A stretch of 33,207 bases of DNA, taken from Limisphaerales bacterium. GTDB taxonomy: Bacteria > Verrucomicrobiota > Verrucomicrobiia > Limisphaerales > UBA11358. Location of the stretch: NCBI GenBank assembly GCA_003134375.1, contig PLAY01000093.1, positions 1 to 33,207 of the forward strand, written 5' to 3'. Shown one piece after another: positions 16,262 through 24,444 of the stretch. Under the pieces are notes generated by a model. It was not told where the DNA came from, ran no database searches, and saw nothing but the letters and a program-made list of their open reading frames with translations. The number at the start of each line of letters is the position of its first letter. Position 1 is the stretch's first letter. A program made the translations under genes and the position numbers.

Positions 16262-17671
16262 ATGCCTGGCAAAATCACCACCAAGGAGCGCCTGCAAATC
16301 AACCGGCAGAAGATGCCCGAACAGGCTTCCACCGCCCGCGCCGCCAACTTCGAGGAAGTCAACCTCGGTTTCACGGAGCAACTCGCCTTGTTGGAAGCCG
16401 ACCGCTGTCTCCAATGCAAAGACCCGCGCTGCATGGCGGGCTGCCCGGTGAACGTCAACATCCCGCGCTTCATCGGCCTGGTTTCGGAAGGCAAGATCAG
16501 CGAGGCCGCACAATGCCTCCTTTGCGACAACGCCCTGCCAGCCATCACCGGTCGGGTCTGCCCGCAGGAGACGCAATGTGAAATCGTCTGCGTGCGCGGC
16601 AACAAGAGCACGCCGGTGGGAATCGGCTACCTCGAACGTTACGTTGCCGACTGGGCGCGCAATCATTCCGATCAACTGACGGCCACCAAGGCGCCCGCCA
16701 CCGGCAAGCGCGTGGCCATCGTCGGGTCCGGTCCGGCGGGACTCACCGCCGCCGGCGAACTGGTCCGCATGGGACACGACGTCACGGTCTATGAAGCGCT
16801 GCACAAACCCGGCGGCGTGCTGGTGTACGGCATCCCGGAGTTCCGGCTCCCCAAAAAAATTGTTTCGCAGGAAGTCCAGCGGTTGCAGAGCGCCGGCGTG
16901 AAGATCGAGTGCAACGTGGTCATCGGACGCACCTACACACTGCCCGAATTGCGCGAGCGTTTCGACGCCGTGTTCATTGCCAACGGCGCCGGATTGCCCG
17001 TCTTCATGAATGTGCCGGGCGAAAACCTGAAGGGGGTTTACTCCGCAAACGAGTACCTTACGCGCGTCAACCTGATGGCCGCCTACCAGTTCCCCAATGC
17101 CGACACGCCCGTGCTCCACGGCAAGTGTGTGGCCGTCGTGGGCGGCGGCAACGTGGCGATGGACTCGGTTCGCACTGCCAAACGCCTCGGCGCCGCCTCC
17201 GCCATGATCGTTTACCGCCGCACCAAGAACGAACTTCCGGCCCGCGCGGAGGAAGTTCACCACGCCGGGGAGGAGGGCATTCAGTTTGAATTTCTCACCG
17301 CGCCGGTGGAAGTCATCGGCAACGACAAGCGCTGGGTGACGGGCCTCAAATGCGTCCGCATGAAGCTGGGCGAGCCGGACGCCTCCGGTCGCGCGCGGCC
17401 CGTGACCATTCCCGGCTCGGAATTTGTGCTGCCGTGCGACATCGTGGTGGTGGCCATCGGCACGCGCGCCAACCCGCTGCTCACCGCGACCTGTCCGGAC
17501 CTGAAGCTCAACAAGTGGGGCAACATCGTCGCCGACGAGGCCGGGATGACCAGTCTGCCGGGCGTGTTTGCCGGCGGCGACATCGTGCGCGGCGCGGCCA
17601 CCGTCATTCTCGCCATGGGCGACGGCAAGCGCACGGCCCGGGCCATGGACGAATATCTCAAGTCGCACTGA
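16262..17671 (+). CDS. nfnB: NfnB-type subunit (GltD-like FAD, 4Fe-4S oxidoreductase)
   Basis: A 469-residue protein of the glutamate-synthase small-subunit fold, the expected size for NfnB (SudA). The N-terminal iron-sulfur region has Cys49, Cys52, Cys57 and Cys61 in CLQCKDPRCMAGCP, and Cys100, Cys106 and Cys110 in CPQETQCEIVC. The FAD-binding motif VAIVGSGPAGLTAAGELV is at 151-168 and a second Rossmann motif (VAVVGGGNVAMDSVRTAKR) lies near residue 300. The GVFAGGDIVRGAATVI motif closes the flavin site. No GltB large subunit is nearby, and nfnA is immediately upstream, so an Nfn/Sud complex is much more likely than glutamate synthase. The ATG at 16262 gives the family start MPGKITTKERLQINRQKMPEQ (the next start upstream, 16190, overlaps nfnA). 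pntAA follows after 105 bp. Confidence 0.9.
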   Translation: MPGKITTKERLQINRQKMPEQASTARAANFEEVNLGFTEQLALLEADRCLQCKDPRCMAGCPVNVNIPRFIGLVSEGKISEAAQCLLCDNALPAITGRVCPQETQCEIVCVRGNKSTPVGIGYLERYVADWARNHSDQLTATKAPATGKRVAIVGSGPAGLTAAGELVRMGHDVTVYEALHKPGGVLVYGIPEFRLPKKIVSQEVQRLQSAGVKIECNVVIGRTYTLPELRERFDAVFIANGAGLPVFMNVPGENLKGVYSANEYLTRVNLMAAYQFPNADTPVLHGKCVAVVGGGNVAMDSVRTAKRLGAASAMIVYRRTKNELPARAEEVHHAGEEGIQFEFLTAPVEVIGNDKRWVTGLKCVRMKLGEPDASGRARPVTIPGSEFVLPCDIVVVAIGTRANPLLTATCPDLKLNKWGNIVADEAGMTSLPGVFAGGDIVRGAATVILAMGDGKRTARAMDEYLKSH

Positions 17672-17776
17672 CGTTGCCCGCATCAAAATCGTAGGCCGCA
17701 CGGATTATGATTTGATTGCCGAACCGGTCTAATTCTTCTAAAACGAGTGTGATGACCGCGCCACGTTTTTAAAGAA

Positions 17777-18910
17777 ATGAAGATTTCCGTTCCCAAAGAA
17801 ACGCATCCGGGCGAAACGCGAGCGCCGCTGACGCCGGACAGCGCCGCCAAGCTCGTGAAACTTGGCGCGCAGGTGGAAGTTGAGGCTGGCATTGGCGCCG
17901 GCGCGGGTTTTGCCGACGCTGCCTACACCGCCGCCGGCGCGACCGTCACGAATGACCGCAAGGCGCTCTTGAGTTCCGCCGACATGGTGCTGCGCGTGCG
18001 CAAACCGCCGGTTGAGGAAATCGCGCTGCTCAAATCCGGCTGTATCCACGCCAGTCTGCTCGATCCGTTCAACGAAAAGGAGTTGATCCAGAAGCTGGCC
18101 GAACGCGGTGTCAGCGCCATCAGCATGGAATTGATTCCCCGCACGACCCGCGCACAAAAAATGGACGTGCTGTCGTCGCAGGCGAACCTCGGCGGTTATG
18201 AGGCGGTCATTCTTGCCGCGCGCTATGCCAACAAAATTTTTCCGATGATGACGACGGCGGCGGGCACAATTTTGCCGGCAAAGGTGTTTATCATCGGCGT
18301 GGGTGTCGCCGGGTTGCAGGCGATTGCCACCGCCAAACGCCTCGGCGCAAAAGTCACCGCTTACGACACGCGGCCCGTCGTCGAGGAACAGGTGAAATCG
18401 CTCGGCGCGCAATTTTTCAAAATTGACCTCGGCGAAACCGGCCAGACGAAGGACGGTTACGCCAGGGCGCTGACCGAGGAACAGGTGCAGAAGCAGCGCG
18501 ACGCGATGAAAAAAACCTGCGGCGATTCCGACGTGGTCATCACCGCCGCCCAGGTGTTTGGCCGCCGCGCGCCGATTCTGGTCACCGCCGAAATGCTCAA
18601 CGCGATGAAGCCCGGCAGCGTGGTGGTGGATCTGGCGGTGGAAAACGGCGGCAACGTCGAAGGCGTGGTCTATGACCAGGTAACCGACCGCAACGGCGTG
18701 AAGATTGCCGGCATTGCGAACCTGCCGGCGCGCGTGCCACTTCATGCCAGCCAGGTTTATTCCGCAAACCTCACGAGCCTGATCGAGGAATTTTGGGACA
18801 AGCAGAACATAAATTTCGTCCTCAAGCCCGACGACGAAATCATCAAGGGCTGCCTCGTCACATACGGCGGCAAAATCGTGAACGAAAAGCTCGCCGCCAA
18901 ACCCAATTAA
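17777..18910 (+). CDS. pntAA: Proton-translocating NAD(P) transhydrogenase, subunit alpha part 1
   Basis: A 377-residue NAD(H)-binding domain I of the transhydrogenase, close to the ~380 residues of split-type PntAA as in Rhodospirillum. It starts MKISVPKETHPGETRAPLTP, the AlaDH/PNT family N-terminal signature. The Rossmann motif is VGVAGLQAIATAKRLGAKV, and TTAAGTILPAKV and VVVDLAVENGGNVEG are also family motifs. The enzyme uses proton-motive force to drive NADH + NADP+ to NAD+ + NADPH. pntAB follows after 6 bp and pntB overlaps it, so the three are one operon. A partial copy of the start of this gene sits ahead of nfnA, 2.5 kb upstream. Confidence 0.97.
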   Translation: MKISVPKETHPGETRAPLTPDSAAKLVKLGAQVEVEAGIGAGAGFADAAYTAAGATVTNDRKALLSSADMVLRVRKPPVEEIALLKSGCIHASLLDPFNEKELIQKLAERGVSAISMELIPRTTRAQKMDVLSSQANLGGYEAVILAARYANKIFPMMTTAAGTILPAKVFIIGVGVAGLQAIATAKRLGAKVTAYDTRPVVEEQVKSLGAQFFKIDLGETGQTKDGYARALTEEQVQKQRDAMKKTCGDSDVVITAAQVFGRRAPILVTAEMLNAMKPGSVVVDLAVENGGNVEGVVYDQVTDRNGVKIAGIANLPARVPLHASQVYSANLTSLIEEFWDKQNINFVLKPDDEIIKGCLVTYGGKIVNEKLAAKPN

Positions 18911-18916
18911 AGTCCT

Positions 18917-19192
18917 ATGGATACGAACGTCCTGTTTATTTTCATCCTCTCCATTTTTATCGGCTTTGAGGTCATCTCCAAGGTGCCTTCGATGCTGCAC
19001 ACGCCGCTGATGTCCGGCACCAACGCCATTCACGGCATCATCCTGCTGGGCGGCATGCTGGCGCTCGCCGCCGCGGAAAACACCCTGACGACGGTGCTCG
19101 GCTTCGTCGCGGTGGTCTTTGGTTCGGCCAACGTGTTCGGCGGGTTCATGGTCACCGACCGGATGCTGCAAATGTTCAAGCGGAGGAAATAA
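18917..19192 (+). CDS. pntAB: Transhydrogenase membrane subunit PntAB
   Basis: A 91-residue protein with three hydrophobic helices: VLFIFILSIFIGFEVI (about 5-20), then GIILLGGMLALAA, then TVLGFVAVVFGSANVFGGF. This is the small membrane part (domain II start) of split alpha subunits. Family residues HTPLMSGTNAIHGIILLG are conserved. It ends in TAATG, sharing one base with the pntB start; GGAGG at 19182-19186 serves pntB. Confidence 0.96.
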   Translation: MDTNVLFIFILSIFIGFEVISKVPSMLHTPLMSGTNAIHGIILLGGMLALAAAENTLTTVLGFVAVVFGSANVFGGFMVTDRMLQMFKRRK

Positions 19193-20622
19193 TGAACAAT
19201 GCCATCGCGTTCACCTATGTTGTGGCGGCGGTTCTGTTCATCCTCGGAATCAAGCTGCTCGGTTCGCCCAAAACAGCCCGGCTGGGCAACCTGCTCGCCG
19301 CCGCGGGAATGCTGGCGGCCCTGATCGCCACCGTGCCCCTGCTCGGGAGCTACGACGTCAGTCCGTTCTCGCAAGAACGGACCTTGAAATATGTGCTCAT
19401 CGTTGTCGGGATTCTGATTGGGCTGGCGGTTGGGGCCGTCGGCGCCTACTCGGTGAAGATGACCGCCATGCCGCAGATGGTGGCGCTGTTCAACGGTGTG
19501 GGTGGCGGAGCGGCGGCACTGGTGGCAACGCTGGAATTTATGCACCACTCGTCCACGCCCGAAGGCATCACCCATTTCTTCGCCGTCACCATGTTGTCCG
19601 CCGTCCTGATCGGGTCGGTGTCCTTTTCGGGGAGCTTGATTGCGTTCGCCAAATTGCAGGGCTACCTGGACAAGCCGGTCACCTTTTCGGGGCAGCACAT
19701 CGTGAATGGAGCGCTCCTGGCCGTCATCGCGGGACTGTGCATTTATCTGGTTGGATTTCCCACCAACGCCGGCCTGTTTGTCTTTTTGTTTGTTGTCTCG
19801 CTGGTGCTGGGCGGGCTGATGGTGATGCCGATTGGCGGCGCGGACATGCCGGTGGTCATCTCGCTGTTAAACTCGTTCACCGGTCTGGCGGTCGCGGCGG
19901 ACGGATTTACCATTGACAACGTCGCCATGATCGTCGCCGGAACGCTGGTGGGTTCGTCCGGCACGCTGCTGACCCTGCTCATGTGCAAGGCCATGAACCG
20001 GCCCGTCACCAATGTTTTGTTCGGCGCATTCGGCTCCGGCGGCAAGGGCGGCAAGGGCGGCAATGGCGGCGCAGGCGACCTTGGCGGGAAAACCGTCAAA
20101 CCGATTCAAGCCGATGAAGCCGCGTTGCTGCTGGGCTACGCCCAACAGGTTGTCATCGTGCCCGGATACGGCATGGCCGTGGCACAGGCGCAGCATCAGG
20201 TGCGCGAACTGGCCGATGAACTCGGCAAGCGCGGCGTGGAGGTCCGTTTCGCCATCCATCCCGTTGCCGGCCGCATGCCCGGCCACATGAACGTGCTGCT
20301 GGCCGAAGCCAACGTCCCTTACGAGCAGCTTTGCGAAATGGACGCCATCAACCCCACGATGGACCGCGTGGACGTATGCCTCGTGATTGGCGCCAATGAC
20401 GTGGTGAATCCCGCCGCGCATGAGGAAAAGAGCAGTCCGATTTACGGCATGCCCATCATCGAAGCCGACCGGGCCAAGACGGTCATCGTGTTGAAACGTT
20501 CGATGGCCAAGGGTTTTGCCGGCATTGAGAACCATCTGTTTTACAAGGACAACACGCGGATGCTCTTCGGCGACGCGAAGACTTCGTTACAAACGCTCAT
20601 CGCCCAGTTGAAGGCGAGTTGA
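19192..20622 (+). CDS. pntB: NAD(P) transhydrogenase subunit beta
   Basis: A 476-residue subunit with membrane domain II (about residues 1-265, eight or nine hydrophobic helices, containing MPQMVALFNGVGGGAAALVA and GGADMPVVISLLNS) and the NADP(H)-binding domain III (about 305-476, VIVPGYGMAVAQAQ, HPVAGRMPGHMNVLLAEA, GANDVVNPAA, KRSMAKGFAGIENHLFY). Together with PntAA and PntAB it forms the proton channel and hydride-transfer site. Between domains II and III lies a glycine-rich linker (residues 281-299), encoded by near-perfect 9-bp GGCGGCAAG tandem units from about 20038; I do not recall this in well-studied PntB proteins. The operon ends here; no terminator hairpin is evident in the 80 bp to the convergent PilZ gene. 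Confidence 0.96.
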   Translation: MNNAIAFTYVVAAVLFILGIKLLGSPKTARLGNLLAAAGMLAALIATVPLLGSYDVSPFSQERTLKYVLIVVGILIGLAVGAVGAYSVKMTAMPQMVALFNGVGGGAAALVATLEFMHHSSTPEGITHFFAVTMLSAVLIGSVSFSGSLIAFAKLQGYLDKPVTFSGQHIVNGALLAVIAGLCIYLVGFPTNAGLFVFLFVVSLVLGGLMVMPIGGADMPVVISLLNSFTGLAVAADGFTIDNVAMIVAGTLVGSSGTLLTLLMCKAMNRPVTNVLFGAFGSGGKGGKGGNGGAGDLGGKTVKPIQADEAALLLGYAQQVVIVPGYGMAVAQAQHQVRELADELGKRGVEVRFAIHPVAGRMPGHMNVLLAEANVPYEQLCEMDAINPTMDRVDVCLVIGANDVVNPAAHEEKSSPIYGMPIIEADRAKTVIVLKRSMAKGFAGIENHLFYKDNTRMLFGDAKTSLQTLIAQLKAS

Positions 20623-20703
20623 GAGGCGTCAGGATTGTTGTTCTTGCGGAAAGCAACTCCGTCCAGGCAACGCTGACAGATTGCTTTGGGTTTATCAATC
20701 CCC

Positions 20704-21039
20704 CTAGCCTGCGCCCAAAGCGGAGTGCGCCATCAGGTGCAAGCGCGATTGCGCCTGCTTGGACATGCCCGTGAAAACAAGCGAAACATGGTAGCCAGTG
20801 TGTTTGCTGCCGGAACAGGCAATGACCACGCCGCTGCATTGGATCCGACCGTCATTGCGCGGCGATTGCAGCGCGACCGTCATTTCCGTCCACGGATTGA
20901 ACGGCGTGGGGCTTCGGAATTCGATGCCGCTTTTGTGAATGACGACCGATTCGGCGGAAAGCTCCAAACGGGACTGCCGGCCTTCTACGGTGATTGGTTG
21001 TTCGAACGAATCACCACTCTCAAATTTTTTGGCACTCAT
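20704..21039 (-). CDS. PilZ-like domain protein
   Basis: A 111-residue cytoplasmic protein with a PilZ-type beta-barrel pattern: SVVIHKSGIEFRSPTPFNPWTEMTV is the strand region and GVVIACSGSKHTGYHVSLVFTGMS is the second half ending in the typical F-x-x-M/L motif. The c-di-GMP-binding RxxxR and D/NxSxxG motifs are not clear, so ligand binding is doubtful. It lies 69 bp after the fabH stop on the same strand and may be the last gene of that cluster; similar short PilZ-like proteins are common in Verrucomicrobiota. Its assignment is moderately sure, its function unknown. Confidence 0.6.
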   Translation of the reverse strand: MSAKKFESGDSFEQPITVEGRQSRLELSAESVVIHKSGIEFRSPTPFNPWTEMTVALQSPRNDGRIQCSGVVIACSGSKHTGYHVSLVFTGMSKQAQSRLHLMAHSALGAG

Positions 21040-21108
21040 AGAACTTTATTAAACTAACACGCCCGGCCCGGTCGTCAAATTAACTACTACCATGCAACGA
21101 ATAAGATT

Positions 21109-22134
21109 TTACCATTCTATGACCGCCGCGCCCCAGGTCAGGCCGGAACCGAAAACTACGAGCAGGATCAAATCGCCCCGGCTGATTTTCCCCGACGTCA
21201 CGGCCTCGTCCAGCGCGATGGCCACCGACGCCGCCGACGTGTTGCCGTATTTGTCAAGATTCACGAACAATTGTTCCGGGGTGGCGCCCAGACGCTCGCC
21301 GACGACGTCAATGATGCGGCGGTTCGCCTGATGCGGGATGATGCATTTGATTTTTGAAATATCCAGTTCGCAGCGGCGCAACGCCTCCTGCGCCGCGTGG
21401 TACATTGCCTGGACGGCGCTTTTGAAAGTCTCCCGGCCGTCCATTCGCAAATAATGAAGTTTCGCCGCGACCGAATCCACGGAGGCCGGACAACGGCTGC
21501 CCCCGCCGGGCATGTGGATCAGGTTGCTTTTCGCGCCGTCCGCGCCCATCACCGCAGTCAACAGTCCGTGCGAACCGGGCCGGCTCTGCAAAATTGCCGC
21601 GCCCGCGCCGTCGCCGAACAGCACGCAGGTGTTGCGGTCCGTCCAGTCGGTGATGGACGAAAGTTTTTCCGCGCCGATGACCAGCACCGTGTCCAGGGTG
21701 CGCGACATGATGAACTGCTGGCCGATTTCGAGCGCGTAAATGAAGCCGGAGCACGCGGCCTCCACGTCGAACGCCGCCGCCCGCCGCGCGCCGATTTTCT
21801 GCTGCACGAGGCACGCGGTTGCTGGAAACGGCATGTCGGGCGTGATGGTGGCCACGATGATGAGATCAATCTGGTCGGCGGTGACGCCGGCCATTTTCAT
21901 CGCGCGCCGGGCCGCGTGCGCCGCCATGTCCGAAGTAAATTCGTCCTTGGCCGCCTGCCGCCGCGATTTGATGCCAGTGCGCGTGGTGATCCATTCGTCC
22001 GACGTGTCCACCATTTTTTCCAGGTGGGCATTGGTCAGGATTTTCGCCGGCAGATATGAACCGACGCCGGTGATGGAACAGGTGCGGCCTTGAAAATTAA
22101 ACCTGGCGCGCGGGTTTTTGAACTTGGGGCTCAT
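21109..22134 (-). CDS. fabH: Beta-ketoacyl-ACP synthase III
   Basis: A 341-residue KAS III that condenses acetyl-CoA with malonyl-ACP to begin fatty acid synthesis. The triad is present: Cys128 in EAACSGF, His268 in PHQANRR and Asn298 in YGNTSAA. TSDEWITTRTGI (44-55) and ITPDMPFPATACLVQ are family motifs. The first ~15 residues (MSPKFKNPRARFNFQG) extend before the usual start. The ATG overlaps the plsX stop by four bases (ATGA), so the two are translationally coupled. Confidence 0.97.
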   Translation of the reverse strand: MSPKFKNPRARFNFQGRTCSITGVGSYLPAKILTNAHLEKMVDTSDEWITTRTGIKSRRQAAKDEFTSDMAAHAARRAMKMAGVTADQIDLIIVATITPDMPFPATACLVQQKIGARRAAAFDVEAACSGFIYALEIGQQFIMSRTLDTVLVIGAEKLSSITDWTDRNTCVLFGDGAGAAILQSRPGSHGLLTAVMGADGAKSNLIHMPGGGSRCPASVDSVAAKLHYLRMDGRETFKSAVQAMYHAAQEALRRCELDISKIKCIIPHQANRRIIDVVGERLGATPEQLFVNLDKYGNTSAASVAIALDEAVTSGKISRGDLILLVVFGSGLTWGAAVIEW

Positions 22135-23171
22135 GCGGAAGCGGGAATGGAAATTCCCGCGGCGGCCAGCTTTTCATTGGCACTCACAATTTCGCGGGCG
22201 ATGATTTCGTTGACGCGATGCTGAACGGCATCCGCCGTTACACGCAGTGCGCTGGCAATGGCGCGTTCGCGCGACGAACCGTGCGCCTTGAACACCATGC
22301 CGTTGAAACCGAGCAGCGGCGCGCCGCCATGGACCTCCGGATCCATGCGCCGGCGAATGGCTTGAAAGGCGTTTTTTGCGAGATAGGCTCCGATTTGTCG
22401 TTTGGGATTGCGCACCAATTCGCGTTTGAGCATCGAAAACACTGCCACAGCCAGGCTTTCACACGTCTTCAAAACAATGTTGCCGACAAAGCCGTCGCAC
22501 ACGACCACGTCCACGTGATCCTTGAACAAATCATGCCCTTCGATATTGCCAATGAAATTCAAATCCAGTTGCTTGCAAAGTTTGAAGGCTTCGAGCGTCA
22601 ATTCGTTGCCTTTGGAATCTTCCGTGCCAATGCTGAGAATGCCCACGCGTGGTTTCTTGTATCCCAGCACTTCACGCGAATAAACACTGCCCATCACGGC
22701 AAATTGGGCGAGGTGCAGCGGTTTGCATTCGATGTTCGCGCCGGCGTCGAGGAGCACAAATTCATTTTCCTGCCGCGGAATGATCGTGGCGATGCAGCCG
22801 CGATCCACGCCGGTGATGCGGCCCAGTTTGAAAGTGGCCGCCGTAAAAATCCCGCCGGTGTTGCCGAGGGAAATGACCGCATCGGCCTGGCCGTCATGGA
22901 CGAGTTCGGCGCCGCGGCCGATGGAACTGTCGCGTTTTTTGCGAAGCGCGGTGACGGGCCGGTCGTTCATCGTCACGACTTCGCTGGCATGAACGATTTG
23001 AACGCGCAAATCGTGACAACCGGTGGCGACCAGCGCGGACTCGATTTCCGCCTGATCACCAACCAGAAAGAGTGTGGAAATTTTTGTGTCGGCCTCCAGC
23101 GCCCGCCGGACACCCTCGACGACGACCGCACACCCGTGGTCACCTCCCATGACATCTACCGCTATTCGCAT
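22131..23171 (-). CDS. plsX: Phosphate acyltransferase PlsX
   Basis: A 346-residue enzyme that makes acyl-phosphate from acyl-ACP for phospholipid synthesis. It begins MRIAVDVMGGDHG, the family start, and has ADAVISLGNTGGIFTAA and DAGANIECKPLHLAQFAVMG (a near-invariant stretch), then VGILSIGTEDSKGNEL and PLLGFNGMVFKAHGSS. It follows rpmF by 39 bp and overlaps fabH by 4 bp, the conserved rpmF-plsX-fabH order. Confidence 0.97.
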   Translation of the reverse strand: MRIAVDVMGGDHGCAVVVEGVRRALEADTKISTLFLVGDQAEIESALVATGCHDLRVQIVHASEVVTMNDRPVTALRKKRDSSIGRGAELVHDGQADAVISLGNTGGIFTAATFKLGRITGVDRGCIATIIPRQENEFVLLDAGANIECKPLHLAQFAVMGSVYSREVLGYKKPRVGILSIGTEDSKGNELTLEAFKLCKQLDLNFIGNIEGHDLFKDHVDVVVCDGFVGNIVLKTCESLAVAVFSMLKRELVRNPKRQIGAYLAKNAFQAIRRRMDPEVHGGAPLLGFNGMVFKAHGSSRERAIASALRVTADAVQHRVNEIIAREIVSANEKLAAAGISIPASA

Positions 23172-23210
23172 AGATGAAAGAACACGGAATGTCCGCGATC
23201 CGGCACAAAA

Positions 23211-23399
23211 TCAAGTGCCCGCCGTGATGGTCAACACCTGACGGCCTTTGTAATAGCCGCACGCCGGGCATACCCGGTGTGGCACATATGGCGCGGCGCA
23301 TTGCGGGCACGTGCCGAGTTGCGGCAACTTCAGCACACTGTTGTAAGCGCGGCGCATGCGCTGCCGGCTGTGGGACGGTTTGCGTTTTGGAACACCCAT
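23211..23399 (-). CDS. rpmF: 50S ribosomal protein L32 (bL32), zinc-binding form
   Basis: A 62-residue protein beginning MGVPKRKPSHSRQRMRRAY, the bL32 signature. CPQCAAPYVPHRVCPACGYY provides four cysteines (CxxC and CxxC) of the zinc-binding type. It lies between yceD and plsX with short gaps, the normal order. Confidence 0.97.
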   Translation of the reverse strand: MGVPKRKPSHSRQRMRRAYNSVLKLPQLGTCPQCAAPYVPHRVCPACGYYKGRQVLTITAGT

Positions 23400-23409
23400 A
23401 AATTCAAAT

Positions 23410-23892
23410 TTACAATTTTAACTTGTCTAACTCAGCCCACGCGGGCGGAATCAATTCATCCCTGCCCCCGGGATTTTTGGCCTTGCCGGTTTTTATTTTT
23501 TCCCATCCGCGACAGTCCGGTTTGCACAAGGGATGCCACGGAAATTCAAGCAGCATATCTTCACGCACATACGGCGTCAAGTCCGCGCAATCGTTGACGA
23601 CGGGCACCGGTTCCTCGCCTTCGAGCGGCAAATGGCGCACCCACGGATTTAATTCCAACTCGCGCTCGAACGGTTTCAAACAGCGGACGCACCGGCACGC
23701 CAGCATGAGCCGCAACGAGCCGTGAACCAACAGGCTGCGATCCAGCAATTGAACCTCCAACTCATGCCGCAACGGCTGCGTGACACCAATCATTTCGTCG
23801 CGCAGGTCCAGATCCAGCTCGTCCACCGGCAATTCGCCGCGCAAAACCACGTCGTTCTTCTCCAGGTGACGCAGATTGACGATGAGTGGCAT
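23410..23892 (-). CDS. yceD: YceD/DUF177 family protein
   Basis: A 160-residue member of the DUF177 (YceD) family. These proteins lie next to rpmF in most bacteria and in E. coli and plants are linked to 23S rRNA or large-subunit accumulation. LACRCVRCLKPF (residues 65-75) carries three cysteines, DLTPYVREDMLLEFPWHPLC the conserved acidic stretch, and CKPDCRGW two further cysteines, a likely metal site. It ends 11 bp before the rpmF start. Function here is by family position. Confidence 0.9.
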   Translation of the reverse strand: MPLIVNLRHLEKNDVVLRGELPVDELDLDLRDEMIGVTQPLRHELEVQLLDRSLLVHGSLRLMLACRCVRCLKPFERELELNPWVRHLPLEGEEPVPVVNDCADLTPYVREDMLLEFPWHPLCKPDCRGWEKIKTGKAKNPGGRDELIPPAWAELDKLKL

Positions 23893-23895
23893 GGT

Positions 23896-24387
23896 TCAAC
23901 TCCTTTTCGTCCCGGCGAATTTTTTCGCCAGGGCGTTCTGCACGTGCGCGGGCACAAACGCGCCCACGTCGCCGCCCAGCCGCGCGATTTCCTTCACGAG
24001 GCGCGAGCTGAGAAACGTGTAAGTCTCCTTGGGCATCATGAAAATCGTTTCGACATTTTCGTTCAGCTTGCGGTTCATCAACGCGAGTTGAAACTCAAAT
24101 TCAAAATCCGACACCGCGCGCAGTCCGCGCACAATCGCCTGCGCTTTTCGGCTCACGACATATTCGACAAGCAGGCCGTCGAAGGCGTCCGCCTCAACGT
24201 TCGGCAAATGTTTCACGGCCTTTTTCACGAGCGCGAACCGTTCGTCGAGCGTGAACAGCGGCTGTTTGCCATCGTTTTTTGCAACGGCCACGATGACGCG
24301 GTCAAATAATTTGACCGCGCGCTGAATCACGTCCAGGTGGCCGTTGGTCAACGGATCAAAACTGCCGGGATAAATCGCCGTGCGCAT
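23896..24387 (-). CDS. coaD: Pantetheine-phosphate adenylyltransferase
   Basis: A 163-residue enzyme that converts 4'-phosphopantetheine and ATP to dephospho-CoA. AIYPGSFDPLTNGHLDVI contains the nucleotidyl-transferase T/HxGH-type motif with His17; IVRGLRAVSDFEFEFQLALMN and SSRLVKEIARLGGDV are family hallmarks. ATG at 24387 gives normal length; a GTG at 24396 would add three residues. It is the first gene of the coaD-yceD-rpmF-plsX-fabH run and lies 57 bp after the cyclase stop, which leaves little room for its own promoter. Confidence 0.97.
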   Translation of the reverse strand: MRTAIYPGSFDPLTNGHLDVIQRAVKLFDRVIVAVAKNDGKQPLFTLDERFALVKKAVKHLPNVEADAFDGLLVEYVVSRKAQAIVRGLRAVSDFEFEFQLALMNRKLNENVETIFMMPKETYTFLSSRLVKEIARLGGDVGAFVPAHVQNALAKKFAGTKRS

Positions 24388-24444
24388 CAAAATCACTTTA
24401 GCATTTACGGCGAATTTGACGAGAAAGAAAACGACGCCGCAAAA

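Noticed and set aside
16262..17671. Glutamate synthase small subunit
   Set aside because: The fold is GltD-like, but no large subunit gene is present and an NfnA-type partner precedes it, so NfnB is the better call.
17738..19171. A 477-codon reverse-strand frame over pntAA and pntAB
   Set aside because: Shadow of two well-supported transhydrogenase genes; composition is His/Arg/Gln-rich with no family signature.
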